Shown piece after piece: positions 37,428 to 47,416 of a DNA stretch of 64,000 nt. The notes below the pieces were generated by a model. The model searched no databases, was not told where the DNA came from, and saw only the letters and a list, made by a program, of their open reading frames with translations. Numbering within the stretch: position 1 is the stretch's first letter; each line of letters begins with the position of its first letter. The DNA comes from Hinthialibacter sp964556895 (GTDB taxonomy: Bacteria > Hinthialibacterota > Hinthialibacteria > Hinthialibacterales > Hinthialibacteraceae), in NCBI GenBank assembly GCA_964556895.1, contig CAZKYC010000002.1:1-64000 (forward strand). Direction: 5' to 3'. The position numbers were made by a program, and so were the translations under genes.

Positions 37428-40400
37428 TTATCTCACCATCAAACTGGCGTCTGAATTTTGAATCGCGCTGGCGACGACTGTATACGCCGCCAACTCAGCC
37501 GGGTCCAACGATTCATCTCGCTGATATTCACCCGCGCTGAGTAGCCCTATTGTTTTTGACGGGTCTTTTTGAAATGATTCCAGTTTTGCTTCAAACAAAC
37601 CAGACAAAATTTCGTTTTCTTTTGTATTTGGATCACGCGATGTTAACAAGCGAAAGCCAAATTCGATTCGATCTTTTATTGTCTCGGCGTTTTTCATCAT
37701 GCGCTCGGCCAAGATGCGCGCCGCCTCGACAAACTGGGGGTCATTCATCACCACCAACGCCTGAAGCGGCGTGTTCGTCTGTTGGCGGCGCACGGTGCAG
37801 ACGCTGCGGCTGGGCGCGTCGAAGATATTCATTGACGGTGGTGGGACGGTACGCTTCCAAAAGGTATACAGACTGCGGCGATAGAGTTTTTCGCCGGCGT
37901 CTTGGACGTATTTCGAGTTCATGCCAAACGCCCACAAGCCTTCGGGCTGATAGGGTTTCACGCTTGGCCCGCCAATCGTGTCGACGAACAGCCCACTGGC
38001 GGCCAGCGATTGGTCGCGCAACATCTCGGCGCTCAACCTTCGGCTGGGGCCGCGCGCAAGCAGACGGTTGTCGGGGTCGCGCTCACGAAGTTCTTCGCTG
38101 GTGTTTGAGGATTGGCGATAGGCTTGAGACATAACAATTCGCTTGACTAACGCTTTAACGTCCCAGCCAGATTCGATAAATTCGAGCGCCAGCCAATCCA
38201 ATAACTGCGGGTGGCTAGGCAGCGCCCCCTGGCTGCCGAGGTCTTCGCTGGTCTCGACTAGGCCGGTCCCAAAAAAGAGTTGCCAGATGCGGTTGACCGC
38301 CACCCGCGCGGTGAGTGGGTTTTTGGGGTCTGTCAGCCACTGCGACAGCCCCAGCCGGTTTCTCGGCGCCGAATCGGGGAACGCTAAAATGCTCTTGGGC
38401 GTGTCGGCAGAGACCGCCTCGCCATAGTGATCATAGGCCCCGCGCTTGAGTACATAGGCTTGGCGCGGCGTTGGCGTCTCAGCCATTACCATTACTTCTT
38501 CAACCTGTTCAATGATGAAATTCGTCTCTATGCGAGCGGCTTCTAAATCCCTTAAACGTTGCGGATAATCGGCGTCGATATTAGACAGGTAAAACGCATA
38601 TAATTCTTCGTCGCTTGTTTTAGCCCCACTGGTTTGCCCTGCCAGAAATCTGGCTTCGAGGCGAGTCAGTTCCCGGTCAAACACTGCCAACTCATCCATC
38701 AAGCCGCCGGTCATGCCTTTTGATCGCCAGCGGGCGCCCGCGCGCAGGTTGGTCTCTATGTTCTCTTTGTCGAACACAATGTCTCGATAGAGATTGTCGC
38801 GCTTTGTGGTCATGTCTTGGTTGATTCCGTTGACATACAAAGACACGCCCTCCGCCTTGCTGGAACCGTCATAAGCAACTGTCAGGTTGATCCACTGCTG
38901 TTTAGGCGCGGGTTGATTGGAGATCAAATGGATGGAGTTATGAGGAAAACTCGCCGCTAAACGAACATCAAAATGATGGTCTGTCAGCGACAGTTGAAAG
39001 CCCTTAAAACTATAAATGACGCCGCCACGGTTGGTATGAACAATCACGCCGTTCGCCAGATCATCTGGCAGGTTGACCCACACGCTGACAGAGAACGCCT
39101 GGCCGCGCTTAAAGCGGCCAAAACCGGGAAAATCGAGCATATGGTCGCCGTCGAGTTTTATCGCGCCGCCAAATTTGCCTTCGGCGGTTTGTAAGGGCGG
39201 CTTGGCGATCTGCATATTGACCGGGTCAACCACCCGCCCGCTGGCGCCGCCGACTTCGCTGGCGATTTTTTGGTTGGTCGCGTCATCAAGAGAGAACAAC
39301 GCAATCGGTTTTTGTGATAATGACGTAAGTTCTTTCTTCTCTTTTTGAATTGCATCAAGCCATTGCTGAAATTTTTCTTGGCGGGTTTCGCGCAATGCGT
39401 CGAGTTCACTCTCTATGTCTCGAATCTTTCGTTTGGCCGCCTGGATATCACCTTCTTCTTTATCATTTGGCAATAAAACAGTCGGCGCGGGCAGGTCGAG
39501 TTTGCTCCAAGTGATTTGGCCGCCTTCGTCAACATTGTTGAAGAAACTGAACAACTGGTAATAGTCTTTGTGGGATATCGGGTCAAATTTGTGGTCGTGA
39601 CAACGGGCGCACTCAACCGTGTAACCGAGAAGCGCCTTGCCTAGGGTGTTGGTACGGTCGGCGACATATTCAACGCGAAATTCTTCATTGATGATGCCGC
39701 CCTCGGCGTTTTGGGGGTGGTTGCGGTTAAACCCTGTGGCGATCAGCTGTTCGCGGCTGGGGTTAGGCAAGAGGTCGCCCGCCATCTGCCATTTGATGAA
39801 TTGATCGTATGGCATGTTCTCATTAAACGCACGAACCACCCAGTCGCGCCAACGCCAGGCGGGGCGATAATTATCGGCCTGATAGCCATAGGTATCGGCG
39901 TAACGCGCGGCGTCGAGCCAGTCCATCGCCATGCGTTCGCCATAGTGGGGCGACGCCAACAAGCGGTCAACAGCGCGCTCATAGGCGTCCGTTGAATCGT
40001 CGCAAAGAAACGCATCCATTTCATCAATGGCGGGCGGCAAGCCGGTCAGATCAAACGCCAAACGCCGCAGCAGCAATTCTTTGTCTGCTTCTTCTGAAAA
40101 CGCCATTTGGTTCTGCGCAAGTTTTCGTTCAATAAAAAAATCAATATTGAGCGCAACATCTTGAGGCAGGCTCGCCGGATCAAGGGGGATCAGCGACCAG
40201 TGCGGTTTGTATTCTGCGCCCTGCTCGACCCACGCAACGATCAAGTCAATTTCGTCTTGCGTTAGCGACAAGTTAGAATCCGTCGGCGGCATCCGGTATG
40301 AATCTTTATGTGAACGAATGCGGCTGACCAGGACGCTTTCTTCCGACTGGCCGGGAATAATCGCTTTGCCTTCACCGGTGAGCAATTCGCCAAATACGCC

Positions 40401-40598
40401 TTCAGGAGTATCGAGGCGCAGGTTTAACACGCGTTTATTTTCATCCGGCCCGTGGCATGTAAAGCAACGGTCTGACAACAACGGACGTATTTGGAAATTA
40501 AAATCAACCGCCTGCCCGTTTGCCGATAACAGCCCTATAGAAACGAATATAAAAATCAAAACGCCTCGAAGGCATTTTTTTCGCGAGAATGTAAACAT
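37428..40598 (-). CDS. PSCyt1-LamG-DUF1549/DUF1553 protein, exported
   Basis: A 1056-residue exported protein with signal peptide (1-29). A cytochrome-like PSCyt1 domain with CFTCH at 45-49 comes first, then DUF1549 (about 150-360, with CARCHDH). A concanavalin-like LamG domain is inserted around 430-650 (FDLDGDHMLDFPGF-type strands and YVNGINQD). DUF1553 fills the C-terminal 350 residues (NRIWQLFFGTGLVETSEDLG, TPLQALVVMND). This full architecture is a hallmark of Planctomycetota and relatives. The two CxxCH motifs may bind haem, but no redox activity has been shown for the family. Confidence 0.92.
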   Translation of the reverse strand: MFTFSRKKCLRGVLIFIFVSIGLLSANGQAVDFNFQIRPLLSDRCFTCHGPDENKRVLNLRLDTPEGVFGELLTGEGKAIIPGQSEESVLVSRIRSHKDSYRMPPTDSNLSLTQDEIDLIVAWVEQGAEYKPHWSLIPLDPASLPQDVALNIDFFIERKLAQNQMAFSEEADKELLLRRLAFDLTGLPPAIDEMDAFLCDDSTDAYERAVDRLLASPHYGERMAMDWLDAARYADTYGYQADNYRPAWRWRDWVVRAFNENMPYDQFIKWQMAGDLLPNPSREQLIATGFNRNHPQNAEGGIINEEFRVEYVADRTNTLGKALLGYTVECARCHDHKFDPISHKDYYQLFSFFNNVDEGGQITWSKLDLPAPTVLLPNDKEEGDIQAAKRKIRDIESELDALRETRQEKFQQWLDAIQKEKKELTSLSQKPIALFSLDDATNQKIASEVGGASGRVVDPVNMQIAKPPLQTAEGKFGGAIKLDGDHMLDFPGFGRFKRGQAFSVSVWVNLPDDLANGVIVHTNRGGVIYSFKGFQLSLTDHHFDVRLAASFPHNSIHLISNQPAPKQQWINLTVAYDGSSKAEGVSLYVNGINQDMTTKRDNLYRDIVFDKENIETNLRAGARWRSKGMTGGLMDELAVFDRELTRLEARFLAGQTSGAKTSDEELYAFYLSNIDADYPQRLRDLEAARIETNFIIEQVEEVMVMAETPTPRQAYVLKRGAYDHYGEAVSADTPKSILAFPDSAPRNRLGLSQWLTDPKNPLTARVAVNRIWQLFFGTGLVETSEDLGSQGALPSHPQLLDWLALEFIESGWDVKALVKRIVMSQAYRQSSNTSEELRERDPDNRLLARGPSRRLSAEMLRDQSLAASGLFVDTIGGPSVKPYQPEGLWAFGMNSKYVQDAGEKLYRRSLYTFWKRTVPPPSMNIFDAPSRSVCTVRRQQTNTPLQALVVMNDPQFVEAARILAERMMKNAETIKDRIEFGFRLLTSRDPNTKENEILSGLFEAKLESFQKDPSKTIGLLSAGEYQRDESLDPAELAAYTVVASAIQNSDASLMVR

Positions 40599-40840
40599 CC
40601 GAATCCAACAAGAAATATAGATTGATGAAAAGCAAACTGATGCAGGAACTGAGAGATTTCATTTTACCAAAAAAAATGCTTCAAACCTATGGCAGTCGCA
40701 GCGCGTCTCTGGTTCCTTGAGTCATTCCCGTCAATATGGTGCAATAGAGAGCGATTGGGATATTCATTTCGCTCATTTAGCAGAAGTGAGTTTTTTTGTT
40801 GAATAATAATCCACGGGCCATCCGTGAAGGGAGAGTTTCA

Positions 40841-42382
40841 ATGACTAAACAATCACACGCCGCAACGCCGTTAAATCCATGGTTGCATTGGTTTAAGCGA
40901 ATGCAAAATCAAACCACTCGCCGAAACCTGTTAAAAACTGGCGTCATGGGCGGCCTTTCGCTGATGGCGCCGTGGGCCTCCGCCAAACCAAAAAAACGCC
41001 CCAATATCGTCTATATTCTCGCAGACGATCTGGGCTACGGCGACATATCATGCCTGAACGAAGAGTCAAAACTTAACACCGTTCACATCGACCGCATCGC
41101 CAACACGGGAATCAAATTTACCGACGCCCATTCCGGCTCCGCAGTGTGTACGCCCACCCGCTACGGCATTTTGACCGGGCGTTATTGCTGGCGTTCGCGC
41201 CTCAAAAGCGGCGTGCTTTACGGTTGGTCAAAGCGGTTGATCGAACAGGGCCGCATGACGGTGGGCTCGTTCCTGCAACAACAGGGCTACCACACCGCCT
41301 GTATCGGCAAATGGCACCTGGGCATGGACTGGGCCGGCGAAGAAGACAACTACGACGTGACCCGGCCCATCAAAAACGGGCCGAACAGCGTCGGGTTTGA
41401 TTACTTCTTTGGCATTAGCGCCTCGCTCGACATGCCGCCCTACGTCTACATCGAAAACGACGGCATCACTTCAGCGCCCGACCGCGAGACCGAAAACAAG
41501 GACTACAAAGGCTTTTGGCGAAAAGGCCCCACTGGCGCCGACTTCAAACACGAAGACGTCTTGCCCAAGGTCACCGAAAAGTCGGTGGATTATATCAACC
41601 AGCGCAGCAAGACCAGCGAGCCGTTCTGTCTGTACGTCCCTCTCGCCGCGCCGCACACGCCGATTCTGCCGACCCACGAGTTCCAAGACAAAAGCGGGAC
41701 CAACGCCTACGGCGACTTTGTCTTACAATGCGACCACACCGTCGGGCAGATCCTCGACGCGCTCTCGCGCAACGGAATCACCAACGACACCTTAATCATC
41801 TTCACCAGCGACAACGGATGTTCGCCCCGCGCCGAGTATAATGAACTCGAAGCCGTGGGGCATGACCCCAGTTATGTATTTCGCGGACACAAAGCCGACA
41901 TCTTTGAAGGCGGCCACCGCATCCCCTTCATCGCCCGCTGGCCCGGCATGATCACGCCCGGTTCGGTCTCGGATGAGACCGTCTGCCTGACTGACCTGCT
42001 CGCGACCTGCGCAGCCATTGTTGGCGAACCGCTGCCCAGCGACGCGGGCGAGGACAGTTATAGCATCCTGCCCGCGTTACTAGGCGAGAAACCCGACGGC
42101 CCCATCCGCGAAGCGACCGTCCATCACTCGGTCAACGGCTCGTTCTCGGTTCGTCAGGGAAAATGGAAACTCAACCTCTGCCCCGGCTCCGGCGGGTGGA
42201 GCGACCCCAGGCCCAATAAGGCCAACGAGATGAACCTGCCGCCCGTTCAGTTATATGATATTGAAAATGACGCGGCGGAAACCAAAAACCTGTATAAGAA
42301 ACACCCAAAGGTTGTCGCGCAATTGACCGAGTTGCTTGAATTTTACAAACAAAGCGGACGCAGCGCGCCGTTTATGAGGTGA
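40841..42382 (+). CDS. Exported Cys-type sulfatase (CxPxR)
   Basis: A 513-residue sulfatase; the ATG at 40841 follows GAAGGGAGAG. A Tat-type segment TRRNLLKTGVMGGLSL lies at 26-41. Metal-binding Asp62-Asp63 (LADDLGYGD), and the formylglycine motif CTPTR at 103-107 followed by YGILTGRYC. IGKWHLG and later TSDNGCSPR complete the metal and substrate site. It removes sulfate esters from glycans or small molecules; a modifying enzyme (anaerobic SME or FGE) is required and not seen in the window. It heads the sulfatase/GH2 cluster. Confidence 0.92.
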   Translation: MTKQSHAATPLNPWLHWFKRMQNQTTRRNLLKTGVMGGLSLMAPWASAKPKKRPNIVYILADDLGYGDISCLNEESKLNTVHIDRIANTGIKFTDAHSGSAVCTPTRYGILTGRYCWRSRLKSGVLYGWSKRLIEQGRMTVGSFLQQQGYHTACIGKWHLGMDWAGEEDNYDVTRPIKNGPNSVGFDYFFGISASLDMPPYVYIENDGITSAPDRETENKDYKGFWRKGPTGADFKHEDVLPKVTEKSVDYINQRSKTSEPFCLYVPLAAPHTPILPTHEFQDKSGTNAYGDFVLQCDHTVGQILDALSRNGITNDTLIIFTSDNGCSPRAEYNELEAVGHDPSYVFRGHKADIFEGGHRIPFIARWPGMITPGSVSDETVCLTDLLATCAAIVGEPLPSDAGEDSYSILPALLGEKPDGPIREATVHHSVNGSFSVRQGKWKLNLCPGSGGWSDPRPNKANEMNLPPVQLYDIENDAAETKNLYKKHPKVVAQLTELLEFYKQSGRSAPFMR

Positions 42383-42456
42383 TCTAGTTTTAAGAGACAC
42401 CTTAAAATAGACCACAAAAGACTCTTGGGGGTATCGATAATTGAACATTGATGTCA

Positions 42457-42536
42457 GGCATGGGTGTAACTCTGGGAGCGCCTGTGCAAATGGACCTGAA
42501 AGCCCGCACTGAAGCGAGCAGAGTTGTACCCATGCC
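42457..42536 (+). repeat. Quasi-palindromic intergenic repeat, copy D
   Basis: The most regular copy (80 bp). GGCATGGGTGTAACTCTG at the left matches the reverse complement of CAGAGTTGTACCCATGCC at the right with one mismatch in 18. GAGCGCCTGTGC and GCACTGAAGCGA lie inside, their GTGC/GCAC bases pairing to close an inner loop. It starts 75 bp after the first sulfatase's stop codon and ends 61 bp before the second sulfatase's ATG, so it probably lies in their common transcript. Confidence 0.9.
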
Positions 42537-42596
42537 TTGCGCGAGTACTGTTCATAGGCAAATCTCAATCATTACGGATGGACTAGGAGTTACCCA

Positions 42597-44024
42597 ATGA
42601 AACGACGCCGCTTTATAAAAACCCTGAGTGCAGGCGCCCTTGCAACCACGTTGCCATGCGCCGCAGCGCCGAAAAAGAAGCCGAACATTCTCTTTTTGTT
42701 TACCGATGACCAGACCTTTCAATCGATTGGTTCGCTCAACAACCCGGCGGTCAAAACGCCCAACATCGACCGCCTGGTCAAAAACGGCGTCACCTTCACC
42801 CATTGCTTTAACCAAGGTTCATGGACGGGCGCGGTGTGCGTCGCCAGCCGGGCCATGCTCAACACCGGGCGCTACATCTATCACGCCCAGCGCGATATAG
42901 GCGGCAAAGACGGCCCGCTGGTTCCACTCTGGGGCGAGACCCTGGGCAACGCCGGCTATGACACCTTCATGACCGGTAAGTGGCACAACAGCGACGCCGC
43001 GCTCAATCAGAGTTTCAAAACCGTCGGTCCTCACGGCGGCGGCATGTTTGCTTCAACCCCGTATGACGGCGACGCCTACCGCCGCCCCACTGCGGACAAC
43101 AACATATGGCAGCCTGACGACGAAACCCGCAAAGGCCATTGGCGCGTCCAAGACGATGGCAGCATCAAACACAGCAGCAAAGAATGGGCCGACGCGTCGA
43201 TTGATTACCTGAAGAACAGCGTCTCGAAGAGCGATAACCCGTTCTTCATGTATGTCGCCTTTCACGCGCCCCACGACCCGCGCCAATCGCCCAAACCATA
43301 TCTCGATATGTATCCATTGGATGAGATTGAGATTCCTCCTAACTATGTAGCAGAACACCCCTTCGACCAGGGCCAGCGCAACACGCTGCGCGACGAAATT
43401 TTGGCGCCGTTCCCCCGCACGGAACATATCGCCAAGGTGCACCTGCAAGAATATTACGCCATCATCACTCACGCCGACGCGCAAATTGGCCGTATTCTCG
43501 ACGCGCTTGAGGCCTCCGGCGAGATGGACAACACCATCATTTTCTTCTCCGCTGACCACGGCCTGGCGGTGGGCCAACACGGCCTGATGGGCAAGCAAAA
43601 CCAATACGAACACAGCATCCGTATGCCGCTCACCATTTGCGGCCCCGGCATCGCCCAGGGCGAACAGATTGACGAGATGGTCTATCTTCACAGCCTTTAT
43701 GCGACATCGTGCGAACTGGCTGGGATCGATATTCCAGAGACGGTTGAGTTCCCAAGCCTGGTTCCGATTCTTCAAGGCAAGCGCTTCTCACACAACAACG
43801 CCATCTTTGGTTCGTATGTTGACTACCAACGCATGGTGCGCACCGACCAATATAAGTTGATCCTCTATCCAAAGGTGAACGAGATCCAGCTGTTCGACGT
43901 CAAGAACGACCCGTGGGAGATGTATGATCTGTCTGACGACCCAAACAATGCTGTTCTCATTGATCGCCTCAAACGCAGGTTGAAAGAGTTACAAACTATG
44001 GTGGGAGACGAACTCGCCATTTAA
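42597..44024 (+). CDS. Exported Cys-type sulfatase with CxAxR motif
   Basis: A 475-residue sulfatase from the ATG at 42597 behind AGGAG, with a signal (KRRRFIKTLSAGALATTLP). Metal residues in LFTDDQTFQSIG; the formylglycine site reads CVASR at 81-85, with Ala in place of the usual Pro. TGKWHNSD and FFSADHGLAVGQHGLMGKQN supply the other metal and sulfate contacts. The CxAxR variant is known in other bacterial sulfatases and is still converted by the anaerobic maturase. It is followed by the GH2 gene after 27 bp and is probably cotranscribed with it. Confidence 0.9.
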   Translation: MKRRRFIKTLSAGALATTLPCAAAPKKKPNILFLFTDDQTFQSIGSLNNPAVKTPNIDRLVKNGVTFTHCFNQGSWTGAVCVASRAMLNTGRYIYHAQRDIGGKDGPLVPLWGETLGNAGYDTFMTGKWHNSDAALNQSFKTVGPHGGGMFASTPYDGDAYRRPTADNNIWQPDDETRKGHWRVQDDGSIKHSSKEWADASIDYLKNSVSKSDNPFFMYVAFHAPHDPRQSPKPYLDMYPLDEIEIPPNYVAEHPFDQGQRNTLRDEILAPFPRTEHIAKVHLQEYYAIITHADAQIGRILDALEASGEMDNTIIFFSADHGLAVGQHGLMGKQNQYEHSIRMPLTICGPGIAQGEQIDEMVYLHSLYATSCELAGIDIPETVEFPSLVPILQGKRFSHNNAIFGSYVDYQRMVRTDQYKLILYPKVNEIQLFDVKNDPWEMYDLSDDPNNAVLIDRLKRRLKELQTMVGDELAI

Positions 44025-44051
44025 TTACCCATAGAAAGCCAGGACGACATC

Positions 44052-47000
44052 ATGACCAACCGTAGACGAATTCACTCAATCGTCGGCGCTTCGGTGCGCC
44101 TGCTATTCGCCTTATCACTTCTCACTGTCTGTGCTGCTACCGCCGTCTATTCACAAACGCCTGAGTGGGAAGACCCGCAAAACGTGGGCGAAAACCGTGA
44201 AGCGCCGCGCTCAAGTTTTATTGCGTATCCAAACGAGAAAACCGCCTTAAACAATGTCAGCCCAACGCGCCCGCTGCTTGACCGCCGCGAGGCCTCGCCC
44301 TGGTATAAATCGCTGAACGGCGAATGGAAATTTGAATACGCCGAGACCGTCGATGCGCGAACCAAAAACTTCTATCAATACAATTACGACGACGCACGTT
44401 GGGACACCATCCCCGTTCCCTCCGCCTGGCAGATGCACGGCTATGGCTATCCGATTTACGTCAACTACATGCGGCCCGAAGAGAAATGCCCCTGGGGCAA
44501 AATGAACCCGCCCTACATCCCTCATGACAAAAACGAAGTGGGGTCGTACCGAAAAACGTTCCACACGCCGTCGTCATGGAAAGGCCGCGACGTATTCATT
44601 CAGTTTGACGGGGTCGAGTCGGCGTTTTATCTGTGGCTGAATGGCGAGCGGGTCGGGTTCAGCAAGGGCGCGCGCACCCCGGCGGTGTTTGACCTGACCC
44701 CTCACCTCAAACCCAAAAACAATGTGTTGGCGGTCGAGGTCTATCGCTATTCAGACGCGTCCTACATCGAAGACCAAGACAAATGGCGCATGAGCGGCAT
44801 CTACCGCGACGTGTATCTGTTCTCGCGCGGCGCCGTCAGAGTCAATGACCTGTTTGTGACGCCCGGTTTCGATCCGTCCACGTCAAATGGAACGCTTAAG
44901 ATTGAGACTGATTTAGCCAACCAATCTTTAACTCTCGCTGAGGGACTCACGCTTGAGTCGACGCTGTTGAAAGACAAAAAAGAAATCGCCCGCGTCAAAG
45001 CTCAACTTAATTCTCTCGACGCCTCCAGCAAGAACAGCGTCAAACAGACGCTGATTGTTCCTGGCGTGGATGCCTGGTCAGCGGAATCGCCCGCCCTGTA
45101 TCAATTGGTCGTGACCTTGCGTGACGCCAAAGGAAAAGTCATTGAAGCGATTCCACAGAATGCCGGCTTTCGCACCTCGAAGATCCAGAACAAACAATTG
45201 CTTGTGAACGGAAAGCCCATTTACCTCAAAGGCGTGAACCGCCACGAGGTCGACCCCGACTCCGGCTACACCATTAGCCGTGAGTCGATGATTAAAGACA
45301 TCCTACTGATGAAACAACACAACGTGAACGCGGTGCGCACCTCTCACTATCCCAACGCGCCTGAGTGGTATGACCTCTGCGACTATTACGGCCTTTATGT
45401 GATCGACGAGGCCAATGTCGAAAGTCACGGCATCGGCTACGGCCCCAAAGACACGCTGGGCGCCAAACCGCTGTGGAAACAAGCCCACCTCGACCGCGCC
45501 GAACGCATGCTCGAACGCGACAAAAACCACCCTTCGATTATCATCTGGTCGCTGGGCAACGAAGCCGGCGACGGCCCTAACTTTGTCGCGATGTATGAGT
45601 GGATGCGCCAGCGCGACCCGTCGCGCCCGGTGCAATACGAACAGGCGGTGTTGAAAGACCATACAGATATCTACTGCCCAATGTACGCCACGCCTGACGC
45701 GATCCAGAAATACGCATCAGGCAACCCAAACAAGCCGTTGATTCTGTGTGAATACGCCCACGCCATGGGCAACAGCCTGGGCAACCTCAAAGACTATTGG
45801 GACATCATCGAAGCCTACCCCGCCCTTCAAGGCGCTTTCATCTGGGATTGGGTCGACCAGGCGCTGCGCAAAACTGATGAGAATGGCGTTGAGTTTTGGG
45901 CCTACGGCGGCGACTTTGGCCCGGCCGACGTCCCTTCTGACGAAAACTTTTTATGCAACGGCGTGGTGCGTCCCGACCGGACTCCCGGCCAGGGCGCGCC
46001 CGAAGTCAAAACCGTCTATCAGAACATTGGCTTTGAAGCAGCGAATTTGAATCAGGGCGAGATCACCATTCACAACAAGTTTTTCTTCACCAACCTTGAC
46101 CAGTTTCAACCCGTGTTCAACATAACCGCAAACGGCGTGGTGATTCAACGCGGCAAACTAAATACATTGACCATCGGCCCCGGCGCGAAGACGACGATCA
46201 ACGTTCCAATCTTAGAGATCGACCCCGAACCAGGCGTCGACTATTTCTTAAACATCCAGTTTGAATTATTGAAAAACGAACCTTGGGCCAAACGCGGGCG
46301 CGTCATTGCTCAACATCAATTTCAGTTACCGCTACAGAGCGTTCAAACCCCGCCTAACGAGATTGAACTTGAAGACGTCTTTGTCGAAGAACTGCCTGGT
46401 CGAATCATAGTCAAGAATGGCGAATTGACCGCATCCATTGGTAAGAAGTCGGGCGTTCTTGAATCGATTAAGTTGGATGAAGACGAGCTACTGATCGCCC
46501 CCTTGGTTCCAAACTTCTGGCGGGCGCAGACCGATAACGACTCCGCCAGCCGCAACATGATGCTCAACGACTTAGGCGTGTGGAAAACCGCCGCGCCTGA
46601 ACGAACGGCAAAATCTGTCGAAGTCTCAAAATCAGACAGCGGAATAGTCAACGTTGTCGCTACAAGCGTTATGGTTGACGGTAAAGCGGCCTGTCGGTTA
46701 GTTTATACCTTCACTGGCGACGGCGCCATCCATGTCATGTTCACGCTTGACGCCAACTCATCTCTACCTGAGATCCCCCGCGTCGGTATGCAAATGGCCA
46801 TCCGCGATGAGTTCGCCAACCTGACCTGGTTGGGACGCGGGCCGCAGGAGAACTATTCAGACCGTTTTGCCAGTGCGCCTGTAGGGCTATATCGAAAGCC
46901 CGTCCACGGTGACTACCCTTACATCAAGCCGCAAGAATATGGCAACCACGTTGATGTGCGCTGGGCGGCGTTAACCGATGACAGCGGCGAAGGCGTCTTG

Positions 47001-47276
47001 ATTGAGTCAGGAGAAACCCTGCTAAACGTCAGCTCGTGGCCATATTCTCAAAACGATCTGGCCGTCGCCGAACACACCCATACATTGCCCGAACGTGACT
47101 ATATCACTGTTAACATTGACCTTAAACAGCGCGGCCTGGGAAGTATCAACAGTTGGGGCGCCAAGCCCATTCCCCAATATCGAATCCAACCTGAGACATT
47201 TAAGTATGATTTCACGCTTTCGTTTATCGACGAAAAAACCAAGGAACAAATAGAACGGCGCGCTCGACAAAACTAA
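44052..47276 (+). CDS. Exported glycoside hydrolase family 2 beta-galactosidase-type enzyme
   Basis: A 1074-residue LacZ-type protein with an added signal peptide (to about residue 34). Sugar-binding domain GSYRKTFHTP...FIQFDGVESAFYLWLNGERVGFSKG spread over the first 200 residues, immunoglobulin-like domains, then the barrel with acid/base Glu near 501 (WSLGNEAGDG) and nucleophile Glu near 565 (CEYAHAMGNS). The beta-galactosidase small-chain domain follows (WRAQTDNDSA, WLGRGPQENYSDR). Full LacZ length. Encoded next to two sulfatases, so it likely acts on a sulfated galactan or similar polymer after desulfation (inference). A strong terminator follows. Confidence 0.93.
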   Translation: MTNRRRIHSIVGASVRLLFALSLLTVCAATAVYSQTPEWEDPQNVGENREAPRSSFIAYPNEKTALNNVSPTRPLLDRREASPWYKSLNGEWKFEYAETVDARTKNFYQYNYDDARWDTIPVPSAWQMHGYGYPIYVNYMRPEEKCPWGKMNPPYIPHDKNEVGSYRKTFHTPSSWKGRDVFIQFDGVESAFYLWLNGERVGFSKGARTPAVFDLTPHLKPKNNVLAVEVYRYSDASYIEDQDKWRMSGIYRDVYLFSRGAVRVNDLFVTPGFDPSTSNGTLKIETDLANQSLTLAEGLTLESTLLKDKKEIARVKAQLNSLDASSKNSVKQTLIVPGVDAWSAESPALYQLVVTLRDAKGKVIEAIPQNAGFRTSKIQNKQLLVNGKPIYLKGVNRHEVDPDSGYTISRESMIKDILLMKQHNVNAVRTSHYPNAPEWYDLCDYYGLYVIDEANVESHGIGYGPKDTLGAKPLWKQAHLDRAERMLERDKNHPSIIIWSLGNEAGDGPNFVAMYEWMRQRDPSRPVQYEQAVLKDHTDIYCPMYATPDAIQKYASGNPNKPLILCEYAHAMGNSLGNLKDYWDIIEAYPALQGAFIWDWVDQALRKTDENGVEFWAYGGDFGPADVPSDENFLCNGVVRPDRTPGQGAPEVKTVYQNIGFEAANLNQGEITIHNKFFFTNLDQFQPVFNITANGVVIQRGKLNTLTIGPGAKTTINVPILEIDPEPGVDYFLNIQFELLKNEPWAKRGRVIAQHQFQLPLQSVQTPPNEIELEDVFVEELPGRIIVKNGELTASIGKKSGVLESIKLDEDELLIAPLVPNFWRAQTDNDSASRNMMLNDLGVWKTAAPERTAKSVEVSKSDSGIVNVVATSVMVDGKAACRLVYTFTGDGAIHVMFTLDANSSLPEIPRVGMQMAIRDEFANLTWLGRGPQENYSDRFASAPVGLYRKPVHGDYPYIKPQEYGNHVDVRWAALTDDSGEGVLIESGETLLNVSSWPYSQNDLAVAEHTHTLPERDYITVNIDLKQRGLGSINSWGAKPIPQYRIQPETFKYDFTLSFIDEKTKEQIERRARQN

Positions 47277-47306
47277 TAGCTCCGAGTCGCCTATACTTTT
47301 TTGTGA

Positions 47307-47342
47307 CGCCGCTTCGATGCTCGGAATCGAAGCGGCGTTTTT
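47307..47342 (+). terminator. Intrinsic terminator after the sulfatase/GH2 unit
   Basis: Perfect 12-bp stem CGCCGCTTCGAT/ATCGAAGCGGCG with 7-base loop, followed by five T. It lies 31 bp past the GH2 stop codon. Confidence 0.95.
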
Positions 47343-47416
47343 AATCAAAATCGAAACTACTTGATTAAACGTTAACATTTGCTATTCATACTTTTGAAAA
47401 GAGCAAGGAGAGTTTT

